Positions 48,491-58,163 of a stretch of DNA of 64,000 nucleotides are shown piece by piece (the first letter of the stretch is position 1; each line of letters starts with the position of its first letter). This stretch comes from CAWJTN01 sp963845895 (GTDB lineage Bacteria; Patescibacteriota; Microgenomatia; UBA1406; GWC2-37-13): NCBI GenBank assembly GCA_963845895.1, contig CAWJTN010000001.1, positions 1,167,893-1,231,892 on the forward strand, read 5' to 3'. The translations under genes and the position numbers were made by a program. The notes under the pieces are model-generated. The model saw only the letters and a program-made list of their open reading frames with translations. It searched no databases and had not been told where the DNA came from.

Positions 48491-49332
48491 GCAGGATAAA
48501 GAGATCGGGAGAACACGCCCAGGGATGTGATGATAAATGCCAGCGGTATGAGGATGATGGCCGCGAATAATGCCGAAATCTTGGCCTCCCTCGGGCTGGA
48601 GGCGGAAAGCAGGCGCGAATACATATCCGGGCCGACCAGATAGGCCGAGCCCACTACTATTATCATGGATAATACCTCCCATCCGCCCATTTGAGCCGAG
48701 GTGGGAAAGCTCTGGCTTAAAATAGGGCCGCGTGCCGGCGAACTGAGCGCCGCAAAAAATAAGATAACCATTCCTGTTATTATTATTAGAAACTGCACCA
48801 GATCGGTTCTCACTACCGAGCTTTGCCCCCCGTGCGCTGTGTAGAGAACGAATACCAGGGTGCAGGCAATCATAAATATTATGCCGTCTCCTCCAAAGAG
48901 GGCGCTAAGGACCTTGCCCGCTGCTGCTATCTGCACAGCAATCACTCCAACCCAGGAGACGGCAATGAGAAGCGAGGCGGCAGTCCTCACCCTCTCGCCA
49001 TAAAAAGAGCCCACCAGTTCCGGCAGAGTATAGCATCCCTTGGATCGGATCTTCTCCGCAAAAAAAAGAGACAGGATTAGCATTCCTATGGTGCCGGAGA
49101 GCATCCACCAGGCTCCCGGCAGGCCGCTCTGAAATCCCAGGCCGGCCATGCCGATGGTGGAAGAGGCCCCCACAATTGTGGCACAGAAGGTGCCTGTGAG
49201 CAGGACCTTTCTCAAGCTTCTGCCCGCCAGATGAAAATCCTCCAAACCTCTCAAGCGTAGCCCCCAGGCTCCAATCGTCAGCATGGCCAGCAGGTAAACC
49301 ACTATTACGATGGCGGATTGATTCGTAAACAT
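48481..49332 (-). CDS. Sodium:solute symporter family protein, C-terminally truncated
   Basis: The first 283 or so residues of an SSS-family transporter, which normally has about 450-550 residues and 13 helices. ATG at 49332 is chosen because GAGGAGAT stands directly before it. Visible parts include the GRSL...GTFCATIVGASSTIGMAGLGF region of TM2-3, TYTLPELVGSFYG-like CYTLPELVGSFYGERVR and AHGGQSSVVRTDLVQF with the family-typical Gly and Asp. Coding ends at YPAIQ and a stop formed at the junction. The solute is unknown. Confidence 0.8.
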   Translation of the reverse strand: MFTNQSAIVIVVYLLAMLTIGAWGLRLRGLEDFHLAGRSLRKVLLTGTFCATIVGASSTIGMAGLGFQSGLPGAWWMLSGTIGMLILSLFFAEKIRSKGCYTLPELVGSFYGERVRTAASLLIAVSWVGVIAVQIAAAGKVLSALFGGDGIIFMIACTLVFVLYTAHGGQSSVVRTDLVQFLIIITGMVILFFAALSSPARGPILSQSFPTSAQMGGWEVLSMIIVVGSAYLVGPDMYSRLLSASSPREAKISALFAAIILIPLAFIITSLGVFSRSLYPAIQ

Positions 49333-49528
49333 ATCTCCTCGAATTGTAAACCAAATACTAAATTTTGGTTGACAATACGGCAAAGGCAATATAAATCTTT
49401 CCCAGAAAGCCAGGTAATATGGTGCCGGCAGGTTGCAGGGAAAACAATATAATATAGAATGCATAACTAGAATGCATAATCTAGTGAATGAATCATCTTT
49501 AAAAAGATATCATCGAGGGTGAAATCAT

Positions 49529-49927
49529 ATGCGGATGTTTGCAAAGGCGATATTGGTCTTGCTGGTAGCAGCATTATTGCTGCCTATGCTTGCTCTTGGC
49601 GTGGGCGAGGTTGAGACGCGTCCCGTAGAAACGGCTGCAGAGAATCTCTTTAACAAAGGCATCGGAAATGCGTGGGTAGGCGGCGATTCCTTTGCATCGA
49701 GCACCGGAACGGGCGACAATCAGATGCAAAGTGCGGCAGGCCTCGGTTCAGACTACCGGATCATCGGATATCTGAATGTGACCACCGGTTTAATTGTGGC
49801 AAGCGACAGTGGCAATAGCCTGCATTTCACTCCGGGGCCGGGCAATTATCCTGTTTACGGATACTTCAAAGCAAACAAAATGGTGGGGATTTTCATCGAT
49901 TTTGGCTCGTCCGGCATGGGCATGTAG
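49529..49927 (+). CDS. Small secreted protein of unknown function
   Basis: A 132-residue protein with an N-terminal signal peptide (AKAILVLLVAALLLPMLALG) and a mature part rich in Gly, Ser and aromatic residues that looks beta-structured (VGGDSFASSTGTGDNQMQS; YRIIGYLNVTTGLIVAS). Codon use fits the archaeal half. I recognise no family. It may be a surface or envelope component. Confidence 0.6.
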   Translation: MRMFAKAILVLLVAALLLPMLALGVGEVETRPVETAAENLFNKGIGNAWVGGDSFASSTGTGDNQMQSAAGLGSDYRIIGYLNVTTGLIVASDSGNSLHFTPGPGNYPVYGYFKANKMVGIFIDFGSSGMGM

Positions 49928-50045
49928 ATCGATCTCTCCTTGGTAGGCAGATGGTAAAGGCAGATGGCAAGGGCGATTTGCCACTGCCGCAAATATTTTT
50001 TTAGGAATTGTGCCTCGAATTTGCCTTCTGAAGTAGGAGATGAAC

Positions 50046-50498
50046 CTATCCGATCTCATCCCCTTTAATCAAGAGCACAGGAATTGTGGACTGCAAAACC
50101 ACTTTCTCGGCAACGCTCCCCAGGATATATTTTTCTATGCCCGTCCGGCCCAAGCTGCCCATGATGATGAGGTCCATTCCCAGCTTTTGAGAAGCCTTGA
50201 GCAGCTCCTCACTAGGGCTGCCCTGGGCCACGATCTTTTGGCAGGAAACGTTCATCATCTGTGCGTGATCTTCAACGAACTGCGTTGCTTGCTGCCCCTC
50301 TTCTTGCATGAGCTCTAAAATCTTCTCTTTAAGTCCCGGCAAGGTCGCATATCCTGGCAGGTGGGCCAGGCGCAAGATCTCCATGACATAGACTGCAGTG
50401 ATGCTGCCGTTTGCGCGGTGCGCGATGTCTATGCCAATCATTGCTGCCTTCTTGCTCGTATCCGATCCATCCGTGGCTATCATAATTTTTTTGATCAT
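50046..50498 (-). CDS. Universal stress protein (UspA family)
   Basis: A 150-residue UspA-type nucleotide-binding protein (ATG at 50498, MIKKIMIATDGSDTSKKAA). The fold starts with IMIATDGSD. The C-terminal ATP-binding motif G-x2-G-x9-G-S is present as GSLGRTGIEKYILGSVAE, so ATP binding is expected. Such proteins respond to starvation and other stresses in bacteria and archaea. Confidence 0.92.
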   Translation of the reverse strand: MIKKIMIATDGSDTSKKAAMIGIDIAHRANGSITAVYVMEILRLAHLPGYATLPGLKEKILELMQEEGQQATQFVEDHAQMMNVSCQKIVAQGSPSEELLKASQKLGMDLIIMGSLGRTGIEKYILGSVAEKVVLQSTIPVLLIKGDEIG

Positions 50499-50639
50499 AG
50501 TATCCCTGACATCATTGTCTTGGAGGCGACTCCCGCCAATGAATTGGCAGGAATTTGCCATGAGTTAATCCTAACTCTGATCATTCTTCATTCGCCTGGT
50601 TCTTTTACTTTTCCAAAGGCTAAAAAAGAGGTGTAGTCC

Positions 50640-51104
50640 CGAATGCTTCAGGGTGTCCTCGAATTATTGAATATTTCTCACCCCAATCTGAAATTTTTTT
50701 TATGCCTTTTCTCGTCCCACGCTTTCAAAATGGCTTTCTCTTCAGTATAGGTCCAATTCGTCTGATGGGATATAAGATATAGATATCAACAGATTCATAT
50801 GTAGTTACAATTGACAGTAATATTGACGGTTCTATTCATAATTTGCTTATAAATTCCATTTTCGGCCGAGATCGTCTTTCGGTTACATGGCTCCTACATA
50901 ATCAAAAGCTATTTATTTCGACAATAGCCTAGATAGTATTAAGGCGAAAGTCGATAATACCTTGGTCAATCCCTCCGAACTTGTCGGCTTTCCCTTTCTC
51001 CTATCTTGTATTGTGGCCCCGAAAGGCCGGGCCGATGATCTCAAAACTAGCGAAATCACTAGAAAATTCGATTGTGCCCATGAAATGAGAAGGTAGCATA
51101 AAAA
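50640..51104. other. Spacer without recognisable gene
   Basis: This 465-base stretch between the stress protein and the next gene has no convincing coding frame. Several T-rich runs near 50,690-50,710 and A/T-rich patches upstream of 51,105 could hold archaeal promoter elements, but none is clear. Confidence 0.45.
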
Positions 51105-51785
51105 ATGGCAATAGAGGCATTAAACGAACGTGTGGAAAAGCTGGAGCAGATGGAAGTAGACCTCAAGAGGCTGGACCGCATGCTTCAGGCAGCCCACCGA
51201 AGTTCCATCGACATAAAAGATAGCTATGACTTTTACGTTCTGGCCCTAAAGGAGTTCAACAAAGAGAACCTCTCCGAGTCATTCCTCTACTGCGACCGGG
51301 CCAGGTACGAGCTTACCTCTGCCATCAACGATTCCAAGATCAAGATCAAAGGCTCTCGATTTCATAGCCTGAGGACCCTCTCTTACTTCTTCAAGCTCTA
51401 CGGGCTTTATGCCGTGATCTTTGCCTCTCTGGCCATCATTCTCTTCAGCTTTTTGATCACCAGATTCTCCGAGGTGAGCGTTCTGGGCGTGCCCCTCTGG
51501 TCCTCGTTCTTCGCGGGCCTGGGCTCCTCGGCCCAGATACTGACGGGGATTGCCGACGACCTGCGCCGCTACGGCATGGCCTCGCGCTACAAGAGGCTCT
51601 GGTACATGGCATTGCCGCTGCTGGCCATGGTCTTCGGCTACATGGCCTATCTGTTCGTCAGCTCCGGCTTTATTGCGCTGGACGGCAGCACAGAGAGCCG
51701 GGAGTTTTCCATCATGTTCATCTGCTTCCTGACGGGATTTCTCACCAAATGGCTGATTGGAAGATCGCTATTGTCCCGATTGTGA
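51105..51785 (+). CDS. Coiled-coil membrane protein of unknown function
   Basis: A 226-residue protein. Residues 1-85 are charged and helical (NERVEKLEQMEVDLKRLDRM), likely a coiled coil on the cytoplasmic side. After about residue 95 come four hydrophobic helices (YGLYAVIFASLAIILFSFLI, SFFAGLGSSAQILTGIA, MALPLLAMVFGYMAYLFVSS and IMFICFLTGFLTKWLIG). I do not recognise a named family. Strong GC-rich third-position use supports that it is a real archaeal gene. Confidence 0.7.
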   Translation: MAIEALNERVEKLEQMEVDLKRLDRMLQAAHRSSIDIKDSYDFYVLALKEFNKENLSESFLYCDRARYELTSAINDSKIKIKGSRFHSLRTLSYFFKLYGLYAVIFASLAIILFSFLITRFSEVSVLGVPLWSSFFAGLGSSAQILTGIADDLRRYGMASRYKRLWYMALPLLAMVFGYMAYLFVSSGFIALDGSTESREFSIMFICFLTGFLTKWLIGRSLLSRL

Positions 51786-52061
51786 GCGTGGTGCATCGCA
51801 GCTTTCCAAGAGAAAAACTTAGCCTAACTCATCCTTATTCCTTCAAGAACGCGAGCCGTTAAGAGGAGAGGCAAATATAGGGGCGGTAGGGCTGAAGACC
51901 GGCCAGGCCCCGCTGCCCCATTTGTCCACTCGGAATCCTAGATTTTTACAGGCGCATGTGTATCCGGCTCAAAATCGATTTGCGTGATCGCTGCTCCTCA
52001 CGATAGGCCCAACATCACAAGCTTATTATCTTTAAAGGCGAATGTCGATCTATGAAACTGA
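51786..52061. other. Spacer without recognisable gene
   Basis: About 275 bases with no coding frame I can support. The stretch just before 52,050 is A/T-richer and may hold the promoter for the next gene. Confidence 0.4.
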
Positions 52062-52424
52062 TTGCTTTGCTTCTATTTCGTCTCCCTGATCGCATGTACC
52101 CCAGCAGTATTGGCTCAAGGCTGCGACTGGAGTGGCACCTGGATCACCGGCTGGACCGGTCAAAGCGCTCCGAGTAATGTGAATATGAATCTTCACGAGG
52201 TTTCGCCGAACATTTTTGCAGGAACTTACGAGCACGATGAAGGACAAATTGTTGATGCGACGGTGAACGGCAATGTGCTGAGCGGCACTTGGATTCAATC
52301 GGGTGGTCTGCACACAGGTGGTTTCGAGTTTCGCATGAATGCAGATTGCAGCTCCTTTGAAGGTACCTGGACTTCTGACGAACCAGGGATCGGGGGTGGG
52401 GAATGGAATGGCCAAAGGCCGTAG
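52062..52424 (+). CDS. Small secreted beta-rich protein
   Basis: A short exported protein of about 120 residues. The open frame starts at a TTG (52062). An ATG at 52052 (MKLIALLLF) would give a better signal peptide but needs a one-base shift near 52,080. The mature part reads GCDWSGTW, then AGTYEHDEGQIVDATVNGNV, LSGTW and FEGTWTSDEPG. This repeating GT-W / G-Y pattern is a small beta-barrel or lipocalin-like module seen in many secreted proteins. Two cysteines (GCDW, ADCSS) could pair. The function is unknown. Confidence 0.6.
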   Translation: MLCFYFVSLIACTPAVLAQGCDWSGTWITGWTGQSAPSNVNMNLHEVSPNIFAGTYEHDEGQIVDATVNGNVLSGTWIQSGGLHTGGFEFRMNADCSSFEGTWTSDEPGIGGGEWNGQRP

Positions 52425-52492
52425 GGTGAATGCACTCCGCCCGAAATTGTTTTGTTTTCACAGGATGATGCATATTTGAAACAGTTCAAAAC

Positions 52493-53597
52493 ATGGTTTC
52501 GCTAGAACAACAAGAACTCCTACAGCATTGCCGCTCTGATGCCGCTGGTAGAGGCAGGCATCGCCCGGGAGCCGAAAGACGGCATCATGCTCTACAGCTT
52601 TGCCAGCGCCCAGGCGGAGGAGGTCTACAGCGAGGTCTCAGCCAGGCGCGGAGGTGGACGCAATCTACATCGCCGGCGGCCCTCATCCTTCTGCTCTGCC
52701 CGAGGAGGTTCTGGAGCACTTCGACTTCGTGGTGATAGGCGAGGGAGAGGAGACGCTGCCGGAATTGATAGAGGCAATAGAAGAGGGCCGGGATCCGGCC
52801 ACGGTTAAGGGCATCGCCTACAAATGCCAGGGGCAGGTTCAGATTCACGGAAAAGAGGCCTCCGGTGGACCTGGACTCTTATCCGCCCTTCGCCAAGATC
52901 CTGGCGCCCATCGAGATCTCTCGCGGCTGCCCCTGGGGCTGCACTTACTGCCAGACGCCGCGCCTCTTCGGCTCCTGCATGCGCCACAGATCGATTCCGA
53001 TCATCGCCAAATACGCCCGCCGCCACAAGGATATCCGCTTCACCTCCCCCAACTCCCTGGCCTACGGCTCCGATGGCCGCAGGCCCCGGCTGGAGAAGGT
53101 CGAGGCACTGCTCAAGGCTCTGGCCGAGCAGAAAAAGCCCATCTACTTCGGCACATTTCCCTCCGAGGTCAGGCCGGAGTTCGTCACCCCAGCGGCCCTG
53201 GAGCTTATCGTCAAATACTGCGCCAACAAGAGCCTCAGCCTGGGCGGTCAGTCCGGCAGCCCGGCAGTTCTGCGCCGCATCGGCCGGGGCCACGGGCGCG
53301 ATGAGATCGAGGCGGCCTGCGAACTGGCCCTGGATTATGGTCTGTGCCGCAGGTGGATCTGATCTTCGGCCTGCCCATGGAATCGGCGGAGGATCAGCGC
53401 ATGACCCTCGACCTGGTCAAGATGGATCGCGGCCAAAGGCGGCAAAGTGCGGGCGCATCGCTTCATGCCCCTGCCGGGAACGCCTCTGGCGGGAACGCGG
53501 CCCGCGCCTCTGGCCAGATGAGGTGGAGGCGTGCCTGGGCAGCTGGCCCTGGAGGGGCGTCTGACAGGCACCTGGGGCCGGGAGACAGGGCCGATGA
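52493..53597 (+). pseudogene. B12-binding domain/radical SAM protein, multiply frameshifted
   Basis: Pieces in all three forward frames add up to one protein of the kind annotated as B12-binding domain/radical SAM (TIGR04013-like). In order they are NSYSIAALMPLVEAG; VDAIYIAGGPHPSALPEEVL, EHFDFVVIGEGEETLPELIE (cobalamin-domain part); PIEISRGCPWGCTYCQTPRL with the CxxxCxxC iron-sulfur motif; FTSPNSLAYGSD; and VDLIFGLPMESAEDQRMT. At least four indels and one in-frame TAG near 52,502 interrupt it. The cysteines and core motifs are intact, so sequence error is as likely as gene death. The substrate is unknown. Confidence 0.7.
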
Positions 53598-53599
53598 CT

Positions 53600-53935
53600 C
53601 TAGAGGTAGAATTGCTTGAAAGGCTTGCGGTACTCGTCCTGCAGCTCGTATTTTATTATCATCTTATCGGGCATGACATGAATCTCTTTTACCGACTGGG
53701 AGAAGAGGTACCAGATAAAGCCTCTGTCGGGGAGCCTGTACCTATCCGGCAAGGTAGTGGTGAACTCAGAAGTGCCCAGGATGTAAGTTCTGAGCATCTC
53801 GCTTCCCGAGGCAAAGAGGAAGGGAAAGCTGACGTTTTCAATCTCTCGCTGGCAGGAGCCCTGCAGGCGCAGGCGCTGGGCCAGGAACTCCAGGTAATCT
53901 TCTTTGGTTACCACCAGCTCTCTGTACTCGCTCAT
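53600..53935 (-). CDS. Small unknown protein downstream of mmp10
   Basis: A protein of about 111 residues (ATG at 53935, MSEYRELVVTKEDYLEFLAQ). It is mixed alpha/beta with no cysteine cluster that I trust and no membrane segment. I do not recognise its family. It follows mmp10 by about 60 bases on the same strand, so it is probably in that operon and may support methyl-coenzyme M reductase modification. That is only an inference from position. Confidence 0.55.
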   Translation of the reverse strand: MSEYRELVVTKEDYLEFLAQRLRLQGSCQREIENVSFPFLFASGSEMLRTYILGTSEFTTTLPDRYRLPDRGFIWYLFSQSVKEIHVMPDKMIIKYELQDEYRKPFKQFYL

Positions 53936-53996
53936 TGCAATCACCCCCGATAAACTGGCAGAGGGTGAGATAAAAGTTATCGTCGCTGACAAGAGG

Positions 53997-55352
53997 CTAA
54001 ACCATCAGCTCGATTCTCTCCTTTTCGCTTGCCTGGACTGCTCTGTCCCGGCTGGATGAATGAGAATGAAAGTGCTCGCTGGATAAGCAGCCTTCCTGGA
54101 CGTGCTTTTTGCCCGCATAAAACTCAGGGATAATGGACCCGAGGTCATTGATCTGCGTAATTAAGCCTGTAAAGGCCTCGATCTCCTTTTCCAGCACCTC
54201 TTCTAGCGTAATGTAAATGCTTCTTTCCGATACAACCGTGAGTTCATCAGGGCCTCTGAAGACCAATCTTCTCTTGCCGTCTCGCCGTAAGGCTCTGTGA
54301 ATATCTCTATCATGAGCCAGCACCATGCCTGGGATAATCACTCTTTCTTTAACATTTTTCAGTGCGAGCTTCTCAAAGTCTTCCAGGGTGATCAGATTGC
54401 CGATCTCCTTTTCTGTGGCCACGACATTTACTTCGTCTCCCAGTTCTTTGAATATCGATGATAAGAAGGGATAGGCTACGGAGCTGGTAATAATAGTCGC
54501 GCTCTTCTCTATGGCCGGAAGCCTCTGTCAGCTCCTTCCTTGTGGTGGGCCAGGGCAAAAGGCGCTCCTGTGATGGGGATCCCAGAGCGGGGTGCCGATA
54601 ACCCTCATGTCATAGTTTTCGCTGATTTTCGTCGCGATGCGGCGAATATCCTCCACGCCGTAGGGTGTTACATCCGGCATTACGGGCTCATTGCCGAAGA
54701 TGAGACCCTGCTCTCGACTATTGGCAAACGACATGAGCATGAGGCCCTTGGCCCCCATGTCCTGCAGATCCCGGCAGGTCTTCTCCAGCTCCAGGCCATC
54801 GTTTACTCCGGGAATGAGGACGATCATGGCGTAAAGTTCAGATCTCTCGCAGAAAGTTCGAAAATTGTGGAGCACGATCTCCGGATGCTTATCATTTACA
54901 TACTTGCGGCGAAGATTTGGATTGGTGGAGAAGATTGAGAAGCTTATCCTCTGCACGCCGGCATCGATAAGGAGATCTGCTTCATCTTCTTTTGTAAATC
55001 CTTTTCCGCTGGTGTAATCTAAAAATACCGGCACATTGCCGTTGCTTACCGTCCTCACCAGATTGAGAAGATGTGGGTAGCAGCTTATATCGCCGTTTCC
55101 CTTGATGGTGATCATCTCCGGCGTAGAAGAGACGCTTTTTTGGGAGACCTCGAAGATCAGTTGATCCAGGGGCTTATAGCCCGGTTCGATCTCGATTACC
55201 TCTCTCGAGCAGTAATCGCAGCCTTTTTTATAGGGGCTGCATCGCCTGCATCCAGATGGTTCTACTCTTTTAACACCTATAAAATAACAAAAGCTGCAAA
55301 AACCTCTGCAATCCAGACCGGGCCTGCCACCTACATCCACAGTCACTTGCAT
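53997..55352 (-). CDS. mmp10: Methanogenesis marker 10, radical SAM methyltransferase (frameshifted)
   Basis: Mmp10 methylates a conserved arginine in the alpha subunit of methyl-coenzyme M reductase and is a marker of methanogens. The frame 54528-55352 has VDVGGRPGLDCRGFCSFCYF, giving the radical SAM CxxxCxxC, then a second cysteine group CRRC...KGCDYC, and ITIKGNGDISCYPHLLNLV. After three small indels near 54,500-54,580 it continues as ALAHHKEELTEAS, KSATIITSSVAYPFL and the frame 53997-54422 with EKEIGNLITLEDFEKLAL and LVFRGPDELTV. Together these make about 450 residues, near full length. The indels are probably errors, because all conserved blocks survive. Confidence 0.85.
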
Positions 55353-55496
55353 AGTTACTGATCGGTCGTAAGGTAGTTAAATCTTACGAAAAATTATTTA
55401 ACTGATTTAAAAATATTATTAAAAATTTCATTAATTATTATCTAGCATTTCCCCACCTAATATCGGGGGTTATAGTGTCCAGGGATGCACCATCCG

Positions 55497-56168
55497 TCAT
55501 GGATGCAATGGGATACCGCTGTCCAGCAGCTTTCTTGCCAGGCATAGCTCTGCCAGGCTCATCTGCCCGGGAGCCGTGCTCTGTGTGACAAAGCCGTAGG
55601 TAAGAGCTGAGCCATAGAGAGGAGCTACGGCGCGCAGATGCCTGCCCATCCGGCCCATGGCGATCATGCAAAGGGGCATATCTGCATCCAGCAAAAACTG
55701 CAAGATCCTCAAATTATCATGGAGGCTCTTGGGCGTCACGGCGATCTTGGCAATGGCAGCTTTTGTCTTCTTCATCTCCTCGTAGATGCCGGTCAATTGC
55801 AATTCCTCCGGCATGCCCTGAAAGTCATGATAGGAAACTATCACCGGTTTCATTATTCTGGCAATGGCATTATCTCTTTGATCCGCTAAGAGCTCCACAT
55901 CCACATAGTCGGCATAGTAGGCGGCCTTGATGAGCAGATCGATTCTCTCTCTTTCGCTGCCCTGAAACATTCCGCCCTCCGTCTTGAGACGAGCTGTGGC
56001 GATGATCGGCTTGGCGGTGGCCTTTCGGACGGCCTTTATGGTTTGAAGGGGATCGCCTGCGGCGAGCAGGTCCAGTCGCAACTCGATCATATCCGCATCG
56101 CCTGCGGCCTGAACATCTTTTTCTGCATCCTTTCCCAGGACGGCTACTATGCGCGACTTGTGATTCAC
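55497..56168 (-). CDS. aroD: 3-dehydroquinate dehydratase, type I
   Basis: Converts 3-dehydroquinate to 3-dehydroshikimate in the shikimate pathway. GTG at 56168 is the likely start (VNHKSRIVAVLG), 5 bases after the upstream stop. Class I landmarks are present: the ExRxD motif in MIELRLDLL, the TAR strand in PIIATARLKTEGG, the catalytic His in VIVSYHDFQG and the Schiff-base Lys in AIAKIAVTPKS. The C-terminal part has SALTYGFVTQSTAPGQMSLAE. About 223 residues, normal for archaea. It is directly behind aroB-prime, which makes its substrate. Confidence 0.94.
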   Translation of the reverse strand: MNHKSRIVAVLGKDAEKDVQAAGDADMIELRLDLLAAGDPLQTIKAVRKATAKPIIATARLKTEGGMFQGSERERIDLLIKAAYYADYVDVELLADQRDNAIARIMKPVIVSYHDFQGMPEELQLTGIYEEMKKTKAAIAKIAVTPKSLHDNLRILQFLLDADMPLCMIAMGRMGRHLRAVAPLYGSALTYGFVTQSTAPGQMSLAELCLARKLLDSGIPLHP

Positions 56169-56172
56169 GGTT

Positions 56173-57296
56173 TCATTTCTCCACAATGCTCTCCTCGATC
56201 TTCATGCCGAAGTGGCGGGCCATCTCTTCCAGATGCACCAGCACCTCGTTCCCGGCTTTGAGATCGGTCACCGGCCGGAGTATGCCGTCGGAGCCGACCA
56301 GCTTTATGGTCTCGGCATTTTGCAGCAGAGTGCTTATCCTCTGCCCATTGGCCTCCGCCTCGATGAGGATCATGGGCCTCTTCTCGATCTTGGCGCGGCC
56401 AACTATGGCCGTTCTGGCCAGGCCCTCCTTGCTGACGATGGTAACCTCATCTCCCGATTTTAGCTCGGAGAGGTAGCGCGTCTTCTCTCCCACCCGGATG
56501 TAAGCGTGCACCGCGCCGGCATTCACCCGGAAGGGCCGCGCTGCCACGTAGGGGCTGTCTTCAGACTCGCTGTGAACCAGGAAGAATCCTTTGGCCTGGG
56601 AGCCGATGAGCATGCCCTCTCCAAAAGACATCATGCTGGCCGTGTCCACGCAGACCCGATCGCCCATGCCCACAGCTTTGACCGCGGTCACCTTGGCTGA
56701 AATCAGCTCTATTCGGCCTTTTTCCGACTGCTCGACAGCGTCCATGACCCTCTTGATCTCAGAAGGATCGCGTGCTGTCCAGCAGCACTCCATCGGCGCC
56801 CTTTTCCAGAGTAGCCAGTGCCAGGCGCTGCCTCTTCTGCCGTCTTGACGCCGCTGATGATCTTAACCTGCGCGCCCTGCAGTCCGGCAATCATGTTCTC
56901 CAGGGGAATGACCTTCCAGTCCGTGCCGATGACGAGAAGATAGTCTACAATCCTGCCCATCTCCACGGCGAACTCTTCATACTTCTTGTTGGCAATGACC
57001 ACATAAGCAGCCTTTGTCCCGGAAACGGTCTTGGCGAGAGCCCCGTCCAGGGAGCTGCTCGGGTCTTTGGGCAGAGCCACAGTCCCGTCGCCTTCGCCGC
57101 CCTTGCCCACAACCAAAATATCCTCTGTCCCTCTTTCTGCACCAAAGCAGGCCACCTTGATCTTGCCCAGCTCCCTCACGCGCTCGATGTTCTCTTTGTC
57201 CACCAGCACGCAGTCGAAGCCCGACTCGAGAGCGGTGGTGATCCTGGGCTTGATCTCCTGCCACGACCCTTCGGCCATGAGCCACTTCTCTTTCAT
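56173..57296 (-). CDS. 3-dehydroquinate synthase II, archaeal AroB-prime (frameshifted)
   Basis: The archaeal alternative to AroB, which forms 3-dehydroquinate from 2-amino-3,7-dideoxy-D-threo-hept-6-ulosonate. The first frame has MKEKWLMAEGSWQEIKPRI and DWKVIPLENMIAGLQGAQVK, then ISGVKTAEEAA. The second has SEIKRVMDAVEQ, GDRVCVDTASMMSFGEGMLIG, RPFRVNAGAVHAYI and ends ARHFGMKIEESIVEK, where the family ends. Two small indels at about 56,760-56,850 separate the frames; the bases between them encode LATLEKGADGVLLDST in a third frame, so the gene is full length. It forms an operon with aroD and implies the archaeal shikimate route. Confidence 0.9.
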
Positions 57297-57349
57297 GTGT
57301 TACACCATGGCATACCATTACTAATCTCTTTTGCCGGCCAAGCTTAAAA

Positions 57350-57355
57350 ATTTAT
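57350..57355 (+). promoter_or_regulatory. Possible archaeal TATA box
   Basis: TTTATA inside an A/T island (CTTAAAAATTTATAC) lies about 23-28 bases before the ATG of the DUF1614 gene. This distance fits a short-leader archaeal promoter. No BRE can be defined with confidence. Confidence 0.4.
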
Positions 57356-57377
57356 ACACGGAGAAAAGAATGAGTCT

Positions 57378-58085
57378 ATGGAAAATCGGTTGGTTTATAG
57401 CCCGGTGAGCATGCTTTTTATGCTCATATTTGCATTTTTGCTCTTCGCCGTGGTGGGCTTTCTCTTTCTGGACCTGGCCAGGACGGCCTTCACCAAGATC
57501 GGTTTTTCCTGGGGCCAGGCGCTCTTTGTCCTGCTCGCTTCCCTCTTTGGCAGCAGCATCAACATACCGCTGACCAACCTGCAGTGCAGCGCTCCCCTGG
57601 TGCGGGAGCGGTATGTTCGGGCCTTCGGCATCGCTTACCGGGTGCCTGTGGTGGATGTCGTGAGCTGCAATACTCTGCTGGCCGTCAACGTGGGCGGAGC
57701 GGTGATACCGTCACTGATCTCCATCGCGCTGATCTACCGGTTTCCCGAGTCTCTGAATTATGCCCTTGTCGGCATCGCTTTTGTGGCCATCTTAACCAAC
57801 CGTGTGGCCAGGCCCGTGAAGGGTCTGGGAATTGTCACTCCCGCTCTTCTTCCGCCTCTGGGTGCGGCAATGGCCGCGATCCTGCTGGTCTATGTCGGGG
57901 GAGCTCCGCATGATCTCATCTTTCTCATCGCCTATGTGGGTGGAACTTTGGGGACGCTGATTGGCGCAGATATCCTGAACCTGGACAAGATCCGGGATCT
58001 GGGGGCGCCGGTGGCCAGCATCGGAGGAGCCGGAACCTTTGACGGCGTCTTCCTGTCCGGCCTGATCGCCGTGCTGCTGGTATGA
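57378..58085 (+). CDS. DUF1614 membrane protein
   Basis: A 235-residue integral membrane protein of the DUF1614 family, widespread in methanogens. About seven hydrophobic helices are visible. Conserved-looking parts are SLFGSSINIPL near residue 60, VVDVVSCNTLLAVNVGGAVIPS, and the C-terminal GTLIGADILNLDKIRDLG with ASIGGAGTFDGVFLSGLIA. No function is established for the family. It is divergent from aroB-prime. Confidence 0.85.
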   Translation: MENRLVYSPVSMLFMLIFAFLLFAVVGFLFLDLARTAFTKIGFSWGQALFVLLASLFGSSINIPLTNLQCSAPLVRERYVRAFGIAYRVPVVDVVSCNTLLAVNVGGAVIPSLISIALIYRFPESLNYALVGIAFVAILTNRVARPVKGLGIVTPALLPPLGAAMAAILLVYVGGAPHDLIFLIAYVGGTLGTLIGADILNLDKIRDLGAPVASIGGAGTFDGVFLSGLIAVLLV

Positions 58086-58163
58086 AAGCAATTTGCGCAA
58101 ATTCATGGGTGAAAAAACATGAGTGGTAAGGCAAGAGTGTGAGGGAGAAAGGATTGTCATGAT

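Noticed and set aside
48377..48682. Open frame of 101 codons spanning the junction
   Set aside because: Only the last 30 or so codons are bacterial glycosyltransferase; the rest is antisense of the archaeal symporter. It is an artefact of the join.
56186..57347. Plus-strand open frames opposite aroB-prime
   Set aside because: They are shadows caused by GC-rich third positions; the minus strand encodes a clear enzyme throughout.
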